Below, piece after piece: positions 45,466 to 54,446 of a stretch of 64,000 nt of DNA (positions are counted from its first letter, which is position 1; each line of letters starts with the position of its first letter). The position numbers and the translations under genes are program-made. Source of the DNA: Winogradskyella schleiferi. GTDB taxonomy: Bacteria; Bacteroidota; Bacteroidia; Flavobacteriales; Flavobacteriaceae. The stretch covers positions 3,450,001 through 3,514,000 of the forward strand of contig NZ_CP053351.1 of assembly GCF_013394655.1 (NCBI RefSeq). Reading direction: 5' to 3'. Below the pieces are notes generated by a model. It had not been told where the DNA came from, did no database searches, and saw only the letters and a program-made list of their open reading frames with translations.

Positions 45466-47513
45466 TGCAGACTACAACGTTATCATTCAAAGATCAAATA
45501 CTAGCTGGTATTCCTAATAGTTTACCAGAGCCTAAACCTTTTGATGTTTCAATAAATCACGCTCCTAAACGTAAAGCTATTCTATCTGAAGAGGAAGAAA
45601 AATTAGCCTTAAAAAATGCCTTACGTTATTTTGACAAAAAACATCACAAAACCTTATTGCCAGAATTTAAGAATGAATTGGATACTTATGGTCGTATTTA
45701 CATGTATCGCTTAAGACCCGATTATAAAATGTATGCACGTCCAATTTCAGCATATCCTGCAAAATCTAAACAAGCCGCAGCCATTATGCTGATGATTCAG
45801 AATAATTTGGATCATGCCGTAGCACAACATCCGCACGAATTGATTACTTATGGTGGGAATGGTGCTGTGTTTTCAAATTGGGCACAATACCGCTTAACCA
45901 TGAAATATCTGGCGGAAATGAATGACCAGCAAACCTTAGTGATGTATTCTGGTCATCCTATGGGATTGTTTCCTTCTCACAAACAAGCACCAAGGGTTGT
46001 CGTCACAAATGGCATGATGATTCCTAACTATTCCAAACCAGATGATTGGGAAAAATTCAACGCTCTTGGTGTGACGCAATATGGTCAAATGACAGCTGGA
46101 AGCTATATGTATATTGGGCCACAAGGCATTGTACATGGTACAACAATAACGGTTCTAAATGGTTTCAGGAAAATTAACAAAGAGCCCAAAGGGAATTTAT
46201 TTGTAACTTCAGGATTAGGAGGCATGTCTGGTGCCCAACCTAAAGCTGGAAATATTGCGGGTTGTATCACAGTTTGTGCAGAAGTCAATCCTAAAATCAC
46301 ACAAGTTCGAATAGATCAAGGTTGGATTGACGAAAAAATTACCGATTTAGATCATCTTGTTGTAAGAGTAAATAAAGCTAAAGCTGAAAAAGAAACCATT
46401 TCCATTGCTTACTTAGGAAACATAGTGGATGTATGGGAAAAATTTGATGAAGCTAATATCCATATCGACTTAGGAAGCGATCAAACATCGCTTCATAATC
46501 CATGGGCAGGAGGTTACTATCCAGTTGACATGTCTTTTGAAGAGGCTAATGAAATGATGGCAAGTCAACCCGAATTATTTAAAGAAAAAGTTCAAGAAAC
46601 TTTACGTCGTCATGCGGATGCGATTAATAAACACACCGCAAAAGGTACTTATTTCTTTGATTATGGAAATGCCTTTCTACTCGAAGCATCACGTGCAGGA
46701 GCTGCCATTTACAAAGATTCAACAGGAAATTTTGTTAGCAAATCTACCCTCTCTTCCCTTGGGGAAGAGACCGAGAGATGGGCATATCCTAGTTATGTCC
46801 AGGATATTATGGGACCTATGTGTTTTGATTATGGTTTTGGGCCATTCCGTTGGGTTTGCGCTTCGGGAAAACCAGAAGATTTAACAAAAACTGATGAGAT
46901 TGCTTGCCAAGTTTTAGAGGATATCAAAAAGAATTCGCCTGAAGAAATTCAGCAGCAAATGGCAGACAATATTCAATGGATTAAAGGCGCACAAGAAAAC
47001 AAACTCGTCGTAGGTTCACAAGCCAGAATCCTTTATGCAGATGCCGAAGGCCGAATGAAAATAGCAGAAGCCTTTAACCAAGCCATTGCAGATAATGAAA
47101 TTGGAACGGTAATTTTAGGTAGAGATCATCACGATGTTTCAGGTACCGATTCGCCATACCGAGAAACGAGTAATATTTATGATGGCTCACGTTTTACGGC
47201 AGATATGGCGATCCACAATGTTATTGGAGATAGTTTTAGAGGCGCAACTTGGGTCAGTATTCATAACGGCGGAGGTGTTGGTTGGGGAGAAGTAATTAAT
47301 GGTGGTTTTGGTATGGTTCTTGATGGTACTAAAGAGGCATCAAACCGGTTAAAACAAATGCTGTTTTGGGACGTTAACAACGGAATTTCAAGACGCAGTT
47401 GGGCGAGAAATGAAGGAGCCATATTTGCGATAAAACGTGCTATGGCATCAGAACCTAACTTAAAAGTAACCTTGCCAAATTATGTGGATGATGATTTATT
47501 AGAATATTTATAA
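45465..47513 (+). CDS. hutU: Urocanate hydratase
   Basis: 682 residues. Urocanase turns urocanate into imidazolone propionate in histidine breakdown. The sequence shows TYGGNGAVFSNWAQYRLTM, YSGHPMGLFPS, GQMTAGSYMYIGPQGIVHGT, TSGLGGMSGAQPKAG (NAD-binding loop), DQTSLHNPWAGGYYPVDMSF and SIHNGGGVGWGEVINGGFGM, all typical. It is slightly longer than the roughly 660 residues I expect in Bacteroidota. The excess falls at about residues 417-438, where a palindromic repeat is inserted in frame (46748-46783). No other hut genes are in the window. Confidence 0.95.
   Translation: MQTTTLSFKDQILAGIPNSLPEPKPFDVSINHAPKRKAILSEEEEKLALKNALRYFDKKHHKTLLPEFKNELDTYGRIYMYRLRPDYKMYARPISAYPAKSKQAAAIMLMIQNNLDHAVAQHPHELITYGGNGAVFSNWAQYRLTMKYLAEMNDQQTLVMYSGHPMGLFPSHKQAPRVVVTNGMMIPNYSKPDDWEKFNALGVTQYGQMTAGSYMYIGPQGIVHGTTITVLNGFRKINKEPKGNLFVTSGLGGMSGAQPKAGNIAGCITVCAEVNPKITQVRIDQGWIDEKITDLDHLVVRVNKAKAEKETISIAYLGNIVDVWEKFDEANIHIDLGSDQTSLHNPWAGGYYPVDMSFEEANEMMASQPELFKEKVQETLRRHADAINKHTAKGTYFFDYGNAFLLEASRAGAAIYKDSTGNFVSKSTLSSLGEETERWAYPSYVQDIMGPMCFDYGFGPFRWVCASGKPEDLTKTDEIACQVLEDIKKNSPEEIQQQMADNIQWIKGAQENKLVVGSQARILYADAEGRMKIAEAFNQAIADNEIGTVILGRDHHDVSGTDSPYRETSNIYDGSRFTADMAIHNVIGDSFRGATWVSIHNGGGVGWGEVINGGFGMVLDGTKEASNRLKQMLFWDVNNGISRRSWARNEGAIFAIKRAMASEPNLKVTLPNYVDDDLLEYL
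46748..46783. repeat. In-frame palindromic repeat inside hutU
   Basis: CTCTTCCC (46752-46759), TTG, GGGAAGAG (46763-46770) form an 8-bp perfect stem flanked by CCCTCT and CGAGAGATGGG. Encodes STLSSLGEETERW, between GNFVSK and AYPSYVQDIMG. Similar DNA lies at 61115-61131. The urocanase family normally runs almost directly from the LLEASRAGA helix into YPSYVQDIMGP. Confidence 0.65.
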
Positions 47514-47529
47514 TTAAAAAAAAAGCGAT

Positions 47530-48099
47530 ATGAAACAATTAATGAAACCACTTAAAATTTTACCTGCACTACTTTTATTGGTGGTGCTCTCATCATGTAG
47601 CTCAGTTAAAGTTGCAGCGGATTATGATAGAGAAGCCAATTTTGATACTTATAAAACTTTTGCGTTTTTTAAGCCAGGAATTGATAAAGCAGAAATTAAT
47701 GACATAGATAAGCGCAGAATCCTTAGAGCAATTGAAGCAGAGCTCATGGCAAAGGGTATGACAAAATCTGAAAATCCTGATATGCTAGTGAGCATTTTTA
47801 CAAAATCGAACCAACGTGTTGATATCTACAACAATTCTTGGGGCGCTGGTGCTTGGGGCTGGGGAGGTTTCAACCGATGGGGTTGGGGCTGGGGTCCTGG
47901 TATGGGTTGGGGAGGAAACAATGTTTCCACTACAACTGAAGGAATGCTATTTATTGATTTTATAGACGCCAATAAAAAAGAATTAGTCTGGCAAGGTTCT
48001 GGTACTGGTTATTTGGTAACTAGAAATGTTGACAAGAAAGAAGCGAGAATCAAAGAATTTGTATCTAAAACAATGGAGCAATTTCCACCAGCACAATAA
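47530..48099 (+). CDS. DUF4136 domain lipoprotein
   Basis: 189 residues with a lipoprotein signal (LVVLSSCSSVKV). DUF4136 features: VAADYDREANFDTYKTFAFF near the start, then an aromatic Gly/Trp-rich stretch (about 103-133; WGWGGFNRWGWGWGPGMGWG) and the conserved EGMLFIDFIDANKKELVWQG. Outer-membrane lipoprotein of unknown role. It begins 16 bp after hutU and may be in the same transcript. Confidence 0.88.
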   Translation: MKQLMKPLKILPALLLLVVLSSCSSVKVAADYDREANFDTYKTFAFFKPGIDKAEINDIDKRRILRAIEAELMAKGMTKSENPDMLVSIFTKSNQRVDIYNNSWGAGAWGWGGFNRWGWGWGPGMGWGGNNVSTTTEGMLFIDFIDANKKELVWQGSGTGYLVTRNVDKKEARIKEFVSKTMEQFPPAQ

Positions 48100-48120
48100 T
48101 ATACAATTGAATTACAACAA

Positions 48121-48151
48121 AAAGAGCATCGATTAATCGATGCTCTTTTTG
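48121..48151 (+). terminator. Terminator after the DUF4136 gene
   Basis: AAAGAGCATCGA (48121-48132), TTAA, TCGATGCTCTTT (48137-48148) and further T: a perfect 12-bp stem 21 bp past the stop codon. Confidence 0.9.
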
Positions 48152-48188
48152 TTTCTATCATTCGCATAGTGTTTAAATCTAAATACTA

Positions 48189-48196
48189 TATCTTTG
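48189..48196 (+). promoter_or_regulatory. -7 promoter box of the SulP gene
   Basis: TATCTTTG is an exact TAnnTTTG match, 22 nt before the ATG at 48219. No TTG was found at -33. Confidence 0.5.
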
Positions 48197-48218
48197 CCGA
48201 CTTTTAAGAGCATATATT

Positions 48219-49895
48219 ATGATACTAGGTCAACAAACCCGAAAAAACTTTACACAAAACCCAAAGAATGATATTCTTTCAGGATTAACTGTGGCTTTAG
48301 CGTTAGTACCAGAGGCCGTAGCTTTTGCATTTGTAGCTGGCGTAGATCCATTAGTTGGACTATACGGTGCATTTATGATGGGTATTGTAACGGCCCTTTT
48401 CGGAGGACGACCAGGAATGATCTCTGGGGCTACGGGAGCGATGGCAGTTGTTATGGTGCATCTTATCCAAAAAGGAAATGAAGTTGGCTTAAATCTTGAA
48501 AATCCTATTGAAAACCTTGGTTTGCAATGGCTTTTTATCACCTTACTATTTGTAGGTGGCATTCAAATTCTCGCAGGAGTTTTTAAACTTGGAAAATTTG
48601 TGCGCCTAATACCTCATCCTGTGATGATGGGTTTTGTTAATGGATTGGCCATTGTTATTTTCCTATCGCAATTAGGCTTGTTTCCTAATGCGGTTCCAAA
48701 AGATATTTCCTTTTTAGATAACACATCAGCATGGTTTTCTGCTCTTTTTTCTAATGCAATATTCTGGAAAATGATGGGATTTATTGGGTTGACCATGGGA
48801 ATCATGTATGGTTTGCCTAAATTGACTAAGAAAATTCCAGCTGCTTTAATCGCCATCATTGTAGTAGCATGTATTACTATTTTTGGACATATTGAAGTAA
48901 GTACAGTGGGTTCTTTTATAGCTGAAGGTGGTGGCGAAGGATTAGAAGGCGGACTTCCTACTTTTCAAGATCAAATATTTGGCTTATTCAACACACTTTC
49001 TGGACATTGGAGCTTAATCCTCTCTACCGCTTTTATTTTAGCAGCCGTTGGTTTAATTGAATCACTAATGACCTTGAACCTCATAGATGAAATGACCGAA
49101 ACACGAGGAAACGGCAACAGGGAATGTATAGCCCAAGGTGGCGCTAACATGTTGAACGGCCTTTTTGGTGGTATGGGAGGCTGTGCCATGATTGGGCAAT
49201 CCATTATCAACGTAGATTCCGGTGGTCGCGGTAGACTGTCTGGCGCTGTGGCAGCAATTGCCCTACTCTGCTTTGTTTTATTTGGTGCGCCTTTAATTGA
49301 GCAAATTCCAATTGCAGCATTGGTAGGTGTTATGTTTATGGTGGTTATTGGTACATTTGCTTGGAGTAGTTTTAGAGTCATAAGAAAAATACCATTATCA
49401 GATGCTATTGTATTAATAGCCGTTTCGGCAATTACGGTATGGCAAGATTTAGCCATTGCCGTTATTGCTGGCGTTATCATTTCGGCATTAGTTTTTGCGT
49501 GGAAAAATGCGACTATGATTAGAGCTCGAAAACGTATGCAGCCAGATGGCACAAAAACCTACGAAATTTGGGGCCCATTATTTTTTGGATCCATTCAGAA
49601 TTTCAATTCAAAATTCGATGCTAAAAACGATCCTGACAAAGTTGAAATTGACTTTGTTGAGTCTCGTGTGAGTGATCATTCTGCAATGGAAGCTATCTTT
49701 AATCTGGTCAATAAATATGAAGCTGAAGGAAAATCGATTAAGCTGAAGCATTTAAGTGAAGATTGCAAGGCTTTAATGTACAAAGCCAGTCCAAAATTTA
49801 AGGAGGTCATTATTGATGCCATTGACGATCCTCGTTACCATTTAGCGGCTGATCCTGAAAAATTTACGAAGCCATTATCTGAGTACGATGTTTAA
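48219..49895 (+). CDS. SulP family anion transporter with STAS domain
   Basis: 558 residues. SulP proteins carry sulfate, bicarbonate or dicarboxylates with Na+ or H+. The N-terminal signature DILSGLTVALALVPEAVAFA is at about 18-37, followed by 10-14 hydrophobic segments up to about 425. GGMGGCAMIGQSIINVDSGGR is the conserved core region. The C-terminal STAS domain (about 440-545) contains SDHSAMEAIFNLVNKYEAEG. Shorter members of this type are often bicarbonate transporters, but the substrate cannot be decided here. It is a single gene. Confidence 0.9.
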   Translation: MILGQQTRKNFTQNPKNDILSGLTVALALVPEAVAFAFVAGVDPLVGLYGAFMMGIVTALFGGRPGMISGATGAMAVVMVHLIQKGNEVGLNLENPIENLGLQWLFITLLFVGGIQILAGVFKLGKFVRLIPHPVMMGFVNGLAIVIFLSQLGLFPNAVPKDISFLDNTSAWFSALFSNAIFWKMMGFIGLTMGIMYGLPKLTKKIPAALIAIIVVACITIFGHIEVSTVGSFIAEGGGEGLEGGLPTFQDQIFGLFNTLSGHWSLILSTAFILAAVGLIESLMTLNLIDEMTETRGNGNRECIAQGGANMLNGLFGGMGGCAMIGQSIINVDSGGRGRLSGAVAAIALLCFVLFGAPLIEQIPIAALVGVMFMVVIGTFAWSSFRVIRKIPLSDAIVLIAVSAITVWQDLAIAVIAGVIISALVFAWKNATMIRARKRMQPDGTKTYEIWGPLFFGSIQNFNSKFDAKNDPDKVEIDFVESRVSDHSAMEAIFNLVNKYEAEGKSIKLKHLSEDCKALMYKASPKFKEVIIDAIDDPRYHLAADPEKFTKPLSEYDV

Positions 49896-49979
49896 TCGTC
49901 ATTTTAAGCTAAATTATAAACTAAGCCTTAGATAGTTAACAACTATTAATTGATTTTTAAAATAAGCGCCTTAAAATAA

Positions 49980-50008
49980 TTGACATTCAACTATTTAAAC
50001 TATCTTTG
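49980..50008 (+). promoter_or_regulatory. Promoter of cold-shock protein gene
   Basis: TTG (49980-49982), 18-nt spacer and TATCTTTG (50001-50008, exact TAnnTTTG). One of the clearest promoters in the window. The leader is about 20 nt. Confidence 0.65.
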
Positions 50009-50032
50009 CCACTTAATTTAATATATTTTAAT

Positions 50033-50224
50033 ATGAGTACTGGTACAGTAAAATTTTTTAATGACTCTAAAGGTTTTGGATTCATAACAGAAGAAGGAAA
50101 CAACAAAGAGCATTTTGTACATATTTCTGGTTTAGTCGATGAGATTAGAGAAGGTGATAATGTAGAATTCGATTTAGCAGAAGGAAAAAAAGGGTTAAAT
50201 GCAGTAAATGTAAAGGTTATATAA
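50033..50224 (+). CDS. Cold-shock domain protein (CspA family)
   Basis: 63 residues, start at the ATG of MSTGTVKFFNDSKGFGFITE; an upstream ATG-less extension lies in the leader. RNP1 (KGFGFI) and RNP2 (HFVHIS) motifs of the cold-shock domain are both present, and the domain fills the protein. It binds single-stranded RNA/DNA as an RNA chaperone. Strong promoter and terminator make it a single-gene unit. Confidence 0.95.
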   Translation: MSTGTVKFFNDSKGFGFITEEGNNKEHFVHISGLVDEIREGDNVEFDLAEGKKGLNAVNVKVI

Positions 50225-50252
50225 TTATATATCTTACAATCTTTTTAAGTAT

Positions 50253-50283
50253 AAAACCTATCTTTTTAGATAGGTTTTTTTTG
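50253..50283 (+). terminator. Terminator of the cold-shock gene
   Basis: AAAACCTATCT (50253-50263), TTTT, AGATAGGTTTT (50268-50278) then T run. It may also serve the convergent SMR gene, which ends at 50285. Confidence 0.88.
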
Positions 50284-50284
50284 T

Positions 50285-50611
50285 TCAATTTGCTACGAAT
50301 TTAAGTCCCACAATTGACATAATTAAAGTAGATATAAAAAATAAACGCCAAAACGTAGCGGGTTCCTTAAATACAAATATTCCTACGAGAACAGTACCTA
50401 CAGCTCCAATTCCTGTCCAAACTGCATAAGCCGTCCCAATAGGTAATTCTTGCGTTACTTTGACAAGTAGATACATGCTTATTGCCAAACACAACAAAAA
50501 ACCAATGTACCAATAGGTGGTTTCAGGACCTGTTGATTCTTTTGCTTTTCCGAGACAGGCTGCAAAAGCGATTTCGAATAAACCTGCAATGATCAGTAAT
50601 ATCCAGTTCAT
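50285..50611 (-). CDS. SMR family small exporter (SugE/Gdx-like)
   Basis: 108 residues, four membrane helices. The essential Glu sits at position 13 (LLIIAGLFEIAF). The segment LPIGTAYAVWTGIGAVGTVL is nearly identical to the matching segment of E. coli SugE/Gdx, a guanidinium exporter. The Trp at position 16 of Gdx is Phe here, so the substrate is left open (guanidinium or quaternary ammonium compounds). It works as a dimer; a paired partner gene is absent, which favours a homodimer. No guanidine riboswitch was evident upstream. Confidence 0.88.
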   Translation of the reverse strand: MNWILLIIAGLFEIAFAACLGKAKESTGPETTYWYIGFLLCLAISMYLLVKVTQELPIGTAYAVWTGIGAVGTVLVGIFVFKEPATFWRLFFISTLIMSIVGLKFVAN

Positions 50612-50742
50612 ATTTTTGAAATTTATTCAATGTTCTAATAACGAAGTTCGCCGTTTTTAAGGAGATTATCAAATTACTTTCAACGTTTAATTTTTAAAAC
50701 AATTTCTTTATCTTAAATTTACCGTTAGTTTTTACGATTGTA

Positions 50743-50760
50743 TGCTGAACTTGTTTCAGT
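50743..50760 (+). repeat. Dispersed repeat fragment (copy 2)
   Basis: TGCTGAACTTGTTTCAGT, 17 of 18 identical to 13613-13630. It lies 67 bp upstream of dnaG. Confidence 0.55.
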
Positions 50761-50826
50761 TAAGTGGGAAACTTCTAAATCACAAATATCTTAATATAAA
50801 AGATCCCCATTTTTATGGGGAATGTT

Positions 50827-52791
50827 ATGATCTCACAAAATTCCATAGCACAAGTTTTTGAAACCGCTCGCGTCGAAGAGGTTATTGGCGATTTTGTTCA
50901 ACTTAAAAAATCAGGAAGTAACTTTAAAGGCTTAAGTCCTTTTAGCGAAGAGCGTTCCCCGAGTTTTATGGTCTCTCCCGTAAAACAAATATGGAAGGAT
51001 TTCTCAAGTGGCAAAGGTGGAAATGCAGTCACCTTCTTGATGGAACACGAGCATTTTACCTATCCTGAAGCCATAAAATACCTTGCCAAAAAATATAATA
51101 TTGAGATTGAAGAAACCGAACGAACCGACGAGGAAAAGGCACAAGCGGATACCAGGGAAAGTTTGTATTTGGTTAGCGAATATGCAAATACCTATTTTCA
51201 GAAAGTATTACATCATACCAATCAAGGTAAAGCCATAGGACTAAGTTATTTTAAGGAACGAGGGTTCTCTGAAGAAACCATTAAAAAGTTTCAGTTAGGC
51301 TATTCGTTAGACGAGTGGCAAGCCTTTACAGATGATGCCTTAGGCAAAGGCTATAAACTGGAATTTCTGGAACAGACCGGTTTAACTATTGTTAAAGGCG
51401 ACAAACGATTCGATAGATTTAAAGGCAGAGTGATGTTTCCTATTCACAGTATGAGTGGGCGTATACTCGGTTTTGGTGGTCGTATTTTGGTCAACGATAA
51501 AAAAGCGGCTAAATACCTCAACTCACCCGAAAGCGAAATCTACCATAAAAGTAAAGTGCTTTATGGCTTGTTTCATGCCAAGCAAAGCATTGCTAAAGAA
51601 GACAATTGTTATTTGGTAGAAGGCTATACTGATGTCATTCAGTTTCATCAAACTGGAATAAAAAATGTGGTGTCCTCTTCAGGAACTGCTTTATCTGCAG
51701 ATCAAATCCGATTAATCAACAGGCTCACCAATAATATCACCGTTCTCTTTGATGGCGATGCTGCAGGAATAAGAGCATCTATTAGAGGTATTGATTTAAT
51801 TTTGGAACAAGGCGTAAACGTGAAGATTTGCACGTTTCCTGATGGCGAAGATCCCGATAGTTTTTCAAAATCGAATACTTTAGAAGAACTAACTGCATAT
51901 CTCAATGATAATGCTAAGGATTTTATTCAGTTTAAAGCATCTTTATTAGTTAAAGAAGCGGATAATGATCCTATAAAAAAAGCCGAGACTATTCGCGAAA
52001 TCGTCAATAGTATTGCCAAAATCCCTGACCAGATAAAACGCGAAATTTATATCCAAGAGTGTGCACGAATCATGGATATTAGTGAAAACGTATTGTTCAG
52101 CACTTTAGCACAGATCAATAAGAAAGAATCTCAAGATGCCAATAAAACCTTTAAACAGGATCAAAAAGCGTTTCAAGTTGTAAAAAATGAACCTCAAACG
52201 AAGCAAAAAGTTGATGTTCAATTTGAATTGGAACGCAAAATCATAGAAATTTTAATGTTGTATGGTGACAGAACGGAACAGTTCGAGGATTTAATACTAA
52301 CAGAAGAAGAGTCCACCGGCGAACTGGTTTTAGAACCCACAAAACACGAAACACGCGTCTTCGAAAAAATATACTTAGACCTTCAGGAAGATGAAATGCA
52401 GTTTTCTAACCCACAATTCAAGGTCCTCTACTACTCCATTATTGATAAATTGAATCAAGATGAAAATTTTTCGACTAAAAACTTCGTCAATCAACTCGAT
52501 CAAGATGCCGCAAGTACAGTAACCAGTATTTTAATGGAGGATGAACGCTATAACTTACATGATTGGCAACGTAACCAGATTATCCCAAAAGAAAAAAAAG
52601 ATTCTATTTCACAATTGGTAAGTCAAACCATATTGAGTTTGCGTTGTCATCTTATCGATAAAAAAGTAGCGGAATATAAAAACGAAACATTAAACGAAAA
52701 TGCCGACACACGTTCCATCATAGAAGATGTGAAAGACTATGTGGGTCTTAAAATGTTATTGTCCCGTAAATTAGGTAAAGTTGTTGGCTAA
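50827..52791 (+). CDS. dnaG: DNA primase
   Basis: 654 residues from the ATG of MISQNSIAQVFETARVEEVI; an ATG four codons upstream is less family-like. It makes RNA primers for replication. The N-terminal zinc-ribbon region is present in outline (SPFSEERSPSF, WKDFSSGKGGNAV) but all four metal ligands are replaced (Ser37, Ser40, Asp58, Ser61). The catalytic core (DFERGFS... YFKERGFSEETIKKFQLGYS) and TOPRIM motifs (YLVEGYTDVI and LFDGDAAGIRA) are intact. A C-terminal helicase-binding-type region follows. It is 4 bp from the convergent response-regulator gene. Confidence 0.96.
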   Translation: MISQNSIAQVFETARVEEVIGDFVQLKKSGSNFKGLSPFSEERSPSFMVSPVKQIWKDFSSGKGGNAVTFLMEHEHFTYPEAIKYLAKKYNIEIEETERTDEEKAQADTRESLYLVSEYANTYFQKVLHHTNQGKAIGLSYFKERGFSEETIKKFQLGYSLDEWQAFTDDALGKGYKLEFLEQTGLTIVKGDKRFDRFKGRVMFPIHSMSGRILGFGGRILVNDKKAAKYLNSPESEIYHKSKVLYGLFHAKQSIAKEDNCYLVEGYTDVIQFHQTGIKNVVSSSGTALSADQIRLINRLTNNITVLFDGDAAGIRASIRGIDLILEQGVNVKICTFPDGEDPDSFSKSNTLEELTAYLNDNAKDFIQFKASLLVKEADNDPIKKAETIREIVNSIAKIPDQIKREIYIQECARIMDISENVLFSTLAQINKKESQDANKTFKQDQKAFQVVKNEPQTKQKVDVQFELERKIIEILMLYGDRTEQFEDLILTEEESTGELVLEPTKHETRVFEKIYLDLQEDEMQFSNPQFKVLYYSIIDKLNQDENFSTKNFVNQLDQDAASTVTSILMEDERYNLHDWQRNQIIPKEKKDSISQLVSQTILSLRCHLIDKKVAEYKNETLNENADTRSIIEDVKDYVGLKMLLSRKLGKVVG

Positions 52792-52795
52792 ATGC

Positions 52796-53425
52796 TTATG
52801 CCAAGTTATGATGCTTAGCCTGATGAATTAAATCTACAATGTTAGTCACATTAAGTTTCTTAAACAAACGCGCTTTATACGTGCTCACAGTTTTTTCATT
52901 AATGTCTAACTCTTGAGCTATTTCTTTGTTCTTACGGCCAATGGAAAGTAATTTTAAAACTTCAACTTCTCTAGTTGAAAGCTTTTTGAACATTCTGCTC
53001 CTACTCTTGCGTGTATCTTCATAGCGAAAATGTTTGTCCATTTTTTCACTTAGTGACGTTTCTCCAGTACTGATTTTACGCACAGCAGCTTCTAGTTCTT
53101 CAACACTAGCTGATTTATTCAAATAACCCGACGCTCCGGCTTTAAGCGTACTAATGGCATAAATTTCTTCTGGCTGATGGCTAAACATCAACACATTTAC
53201 AGATTTATTTTCTTTTTTAATAGCTCTTAGCGCAGTAATACCATTAAGCTCTGGTAAATCGATTTCAGATATAATAACATCAACTTTATGACGTCTCACG
53301 AATTCAAATATCTCAATTCCACTGCCTAAACTGCCTATAACTTTAAAATCTGGTTTACTATTTAAAAATAATTCTAATCCAGTTCTAACGATTGGATGAC
53401 TGTCAACAATCAAAATGTTTATCAT
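52796..53425 (-). CDS. NarL/FixJ-type response regulator with altered receiver site
   Basis: 209 residues. Receiver domain (about 1-120) followed by a LuxR-type helix-turn-helix (about 145-205: LSTREVEVLKLLSIGRKNKE, then IAQELDINEKTVSTYKARLF). Asp8 is present but the usual second acidic pocket residue is Ser9 (LIVDSHP). The phospho-acceptor position aligns with Glu54 (VIISEIDLPELNG) rather than Asp. The conserved Lys of the GYLNK motif is present. It may act without phosphorylation, as a mimic of the active state. It is convergent with dnaG and 134 bp downstream of nadE's end, same strand as nadE. Confidence 0.9.
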   Translation of the reverse strand: MINILIVDSHPIVRTGLELFLNSKPDFKVIGSLGSGIEIFEFVRRHKVDVIISEIDLPELNGITALRAIKKENKSVNVLMFSHQPEEIYAISTLKAGASGYLNKSASVEELEAAVRKISTGETSLSEKMDKHFRYEDTRKSRSRMFKKLSTREVEVLKLLSIGRKNKEIAQELDINEKTVSTYKARLFKKLNVTNIVDLIHQAKHHNLA

Positions 53426-53559
53426 GACAATTGTATTTTGGTTTTTGGTTAGGGTTATGTATAATTAAAGGCGCAATTGAATACAACAGTGGAGATTTGT
53501 TAAACAAAAATAATCAAAAATTAAATAAATTAGTAACATTATTTGCTAAAATGCAAATA

Positions 53560-54348
53560 TTATTTTAATTTGTTGGGAATTTCGCAAATCGGTATTGGAG
53601 TCATTTTGTGTTTGTTTGAGGTATTGTAACGCATAAAAATTTCAAAGGCTTTACGTTGTCTTCCTTCAAAATCTTCAACTGTTTTACCTTCATCTTTCAT
53701 TTGCATAGCCCATTCCAATTCTGGATAAGATGCGCCAATTTGATCCTCGTCACTTCGTGCATCTCCAAATAAACCATCACTAGGAGCCGCTTTCATAATA
53801 GATTCTGGCACTTTTAAATAGGCTCCAATTTGGTAAACTTCAGACTTTAATAAATCTGCAATCGGACTCAAATCGACTCCTCCATCTCCATATTTCGTAT
53901 AAAATCCAACACCAAAGTCTTCAACTTTGTTGCCAGTTCCAGCGACTAACAAGCCTAACAGACCAGCGTGATAATACAAGGTAGTCATTCGCAAACGGGC
54001 TCTAGTATTTGCCAAAGCCATATCAACCGTAGTTTGTTTACCTTCTAAACTAACTTCGGTTTTAAATTCTTCAAACACAGGTGTCAAATCAACAACCGTG
54101 TCTTTTACATTAGGAAAACGCTCTTTTAATTGTGCAATGTGTTCTTGGGCTCTAGTGACATGACTTGGGGCCTGATGGATGGGCATTTCAATACACAAAA
54201 GATCTAAGCCTGTTTTCGCACAGAGTGTGGACGTTACAGCAGAATCAATTCCGCCTGAAATACCAATAACAAAACCATTGACCCCAGCTTTTGTGGCATA
54301 ATCTTTTAACCAATCTACAATATGATTTATTACCTTTTCCGTTTGCAT
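53560..54348 (-). CDS. nadE: NAD+ synthase (ammonia-dependent type)
   Basis: 262 residues. It makes NAD from deamido-NAD, ATP and ammonia. The P-loop of ATP pyrophosphatases is seen as GISGGIDSAVTSTLC (about 28-42). LVAGTGNKVEDFGVGFYTKYGDGGVDLSPIADL (two adjoining parts, about 145-178) and the C-terminal KHKMTPIP segment are typical. There is no glutaminase domain, so it belongs to the short form. It is divergent from gldB, a gene order I know from other flavobacteria. Confidence 0.95.
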   Translation of the reverse strand: MQTEKVINHIVDWLKDYATKAGVNGFVIGISGGIDSAVTSTLCAKTGLDLLCIEMPIHQAPSHVTRAQEHIAQLKERFPNVKDTVVDLTPVFEEFKTEVSLEGKQTTVDMALANTRARLRMTTLYYHAGLLGLLVAGTGNKVEDFGVGFYTKYGDGGVDLSPIADLLKSEVYQIGAYLKVPESIMKAAPSDGLFGDARSDEDQIGASYPELEWAMQMKDEGKTVEDFEGRQRKAFEIFMRYNTSNKHKMTPIPICEIPNKLK

Positions 54349-54390
54349 AATTTTTAATTTTTTATTTTAGAACTCATTTATAAAGAAGTG

Positions 54391-54398
54391 TACCTTTG
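54391..54398 (+). promoter_or_regulatory. -7 promoter box of gldB-gldC
   Basis: TACCTTTG matches TAnnTTTG exactly. It overlaps an in-frame TTG at 54396, ruling that codon out as the gldB start, and lies 49 nt before the chosen ATG. Confidence 0.5.
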
Positions 54399-54446
54399 CA
54401 CAACAAAAATAACGCAATAGTGTTAGGATTAAAAATGTTTTACCAA

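Noticed and set aside
48971..49552. 193-codon minus-strand open frame opposite the SulP gene
   Set aside because: Long but antisense to a conserved transporter, with Pro/Ile-rich composition typical of reverse-read membrane protein codons.
50285..50815. Guanidine riboswitch upstream of the SMR gene
   Set aside because: The leader between the SMR and dnaG genes shows no recognisable riboswitch core motif.
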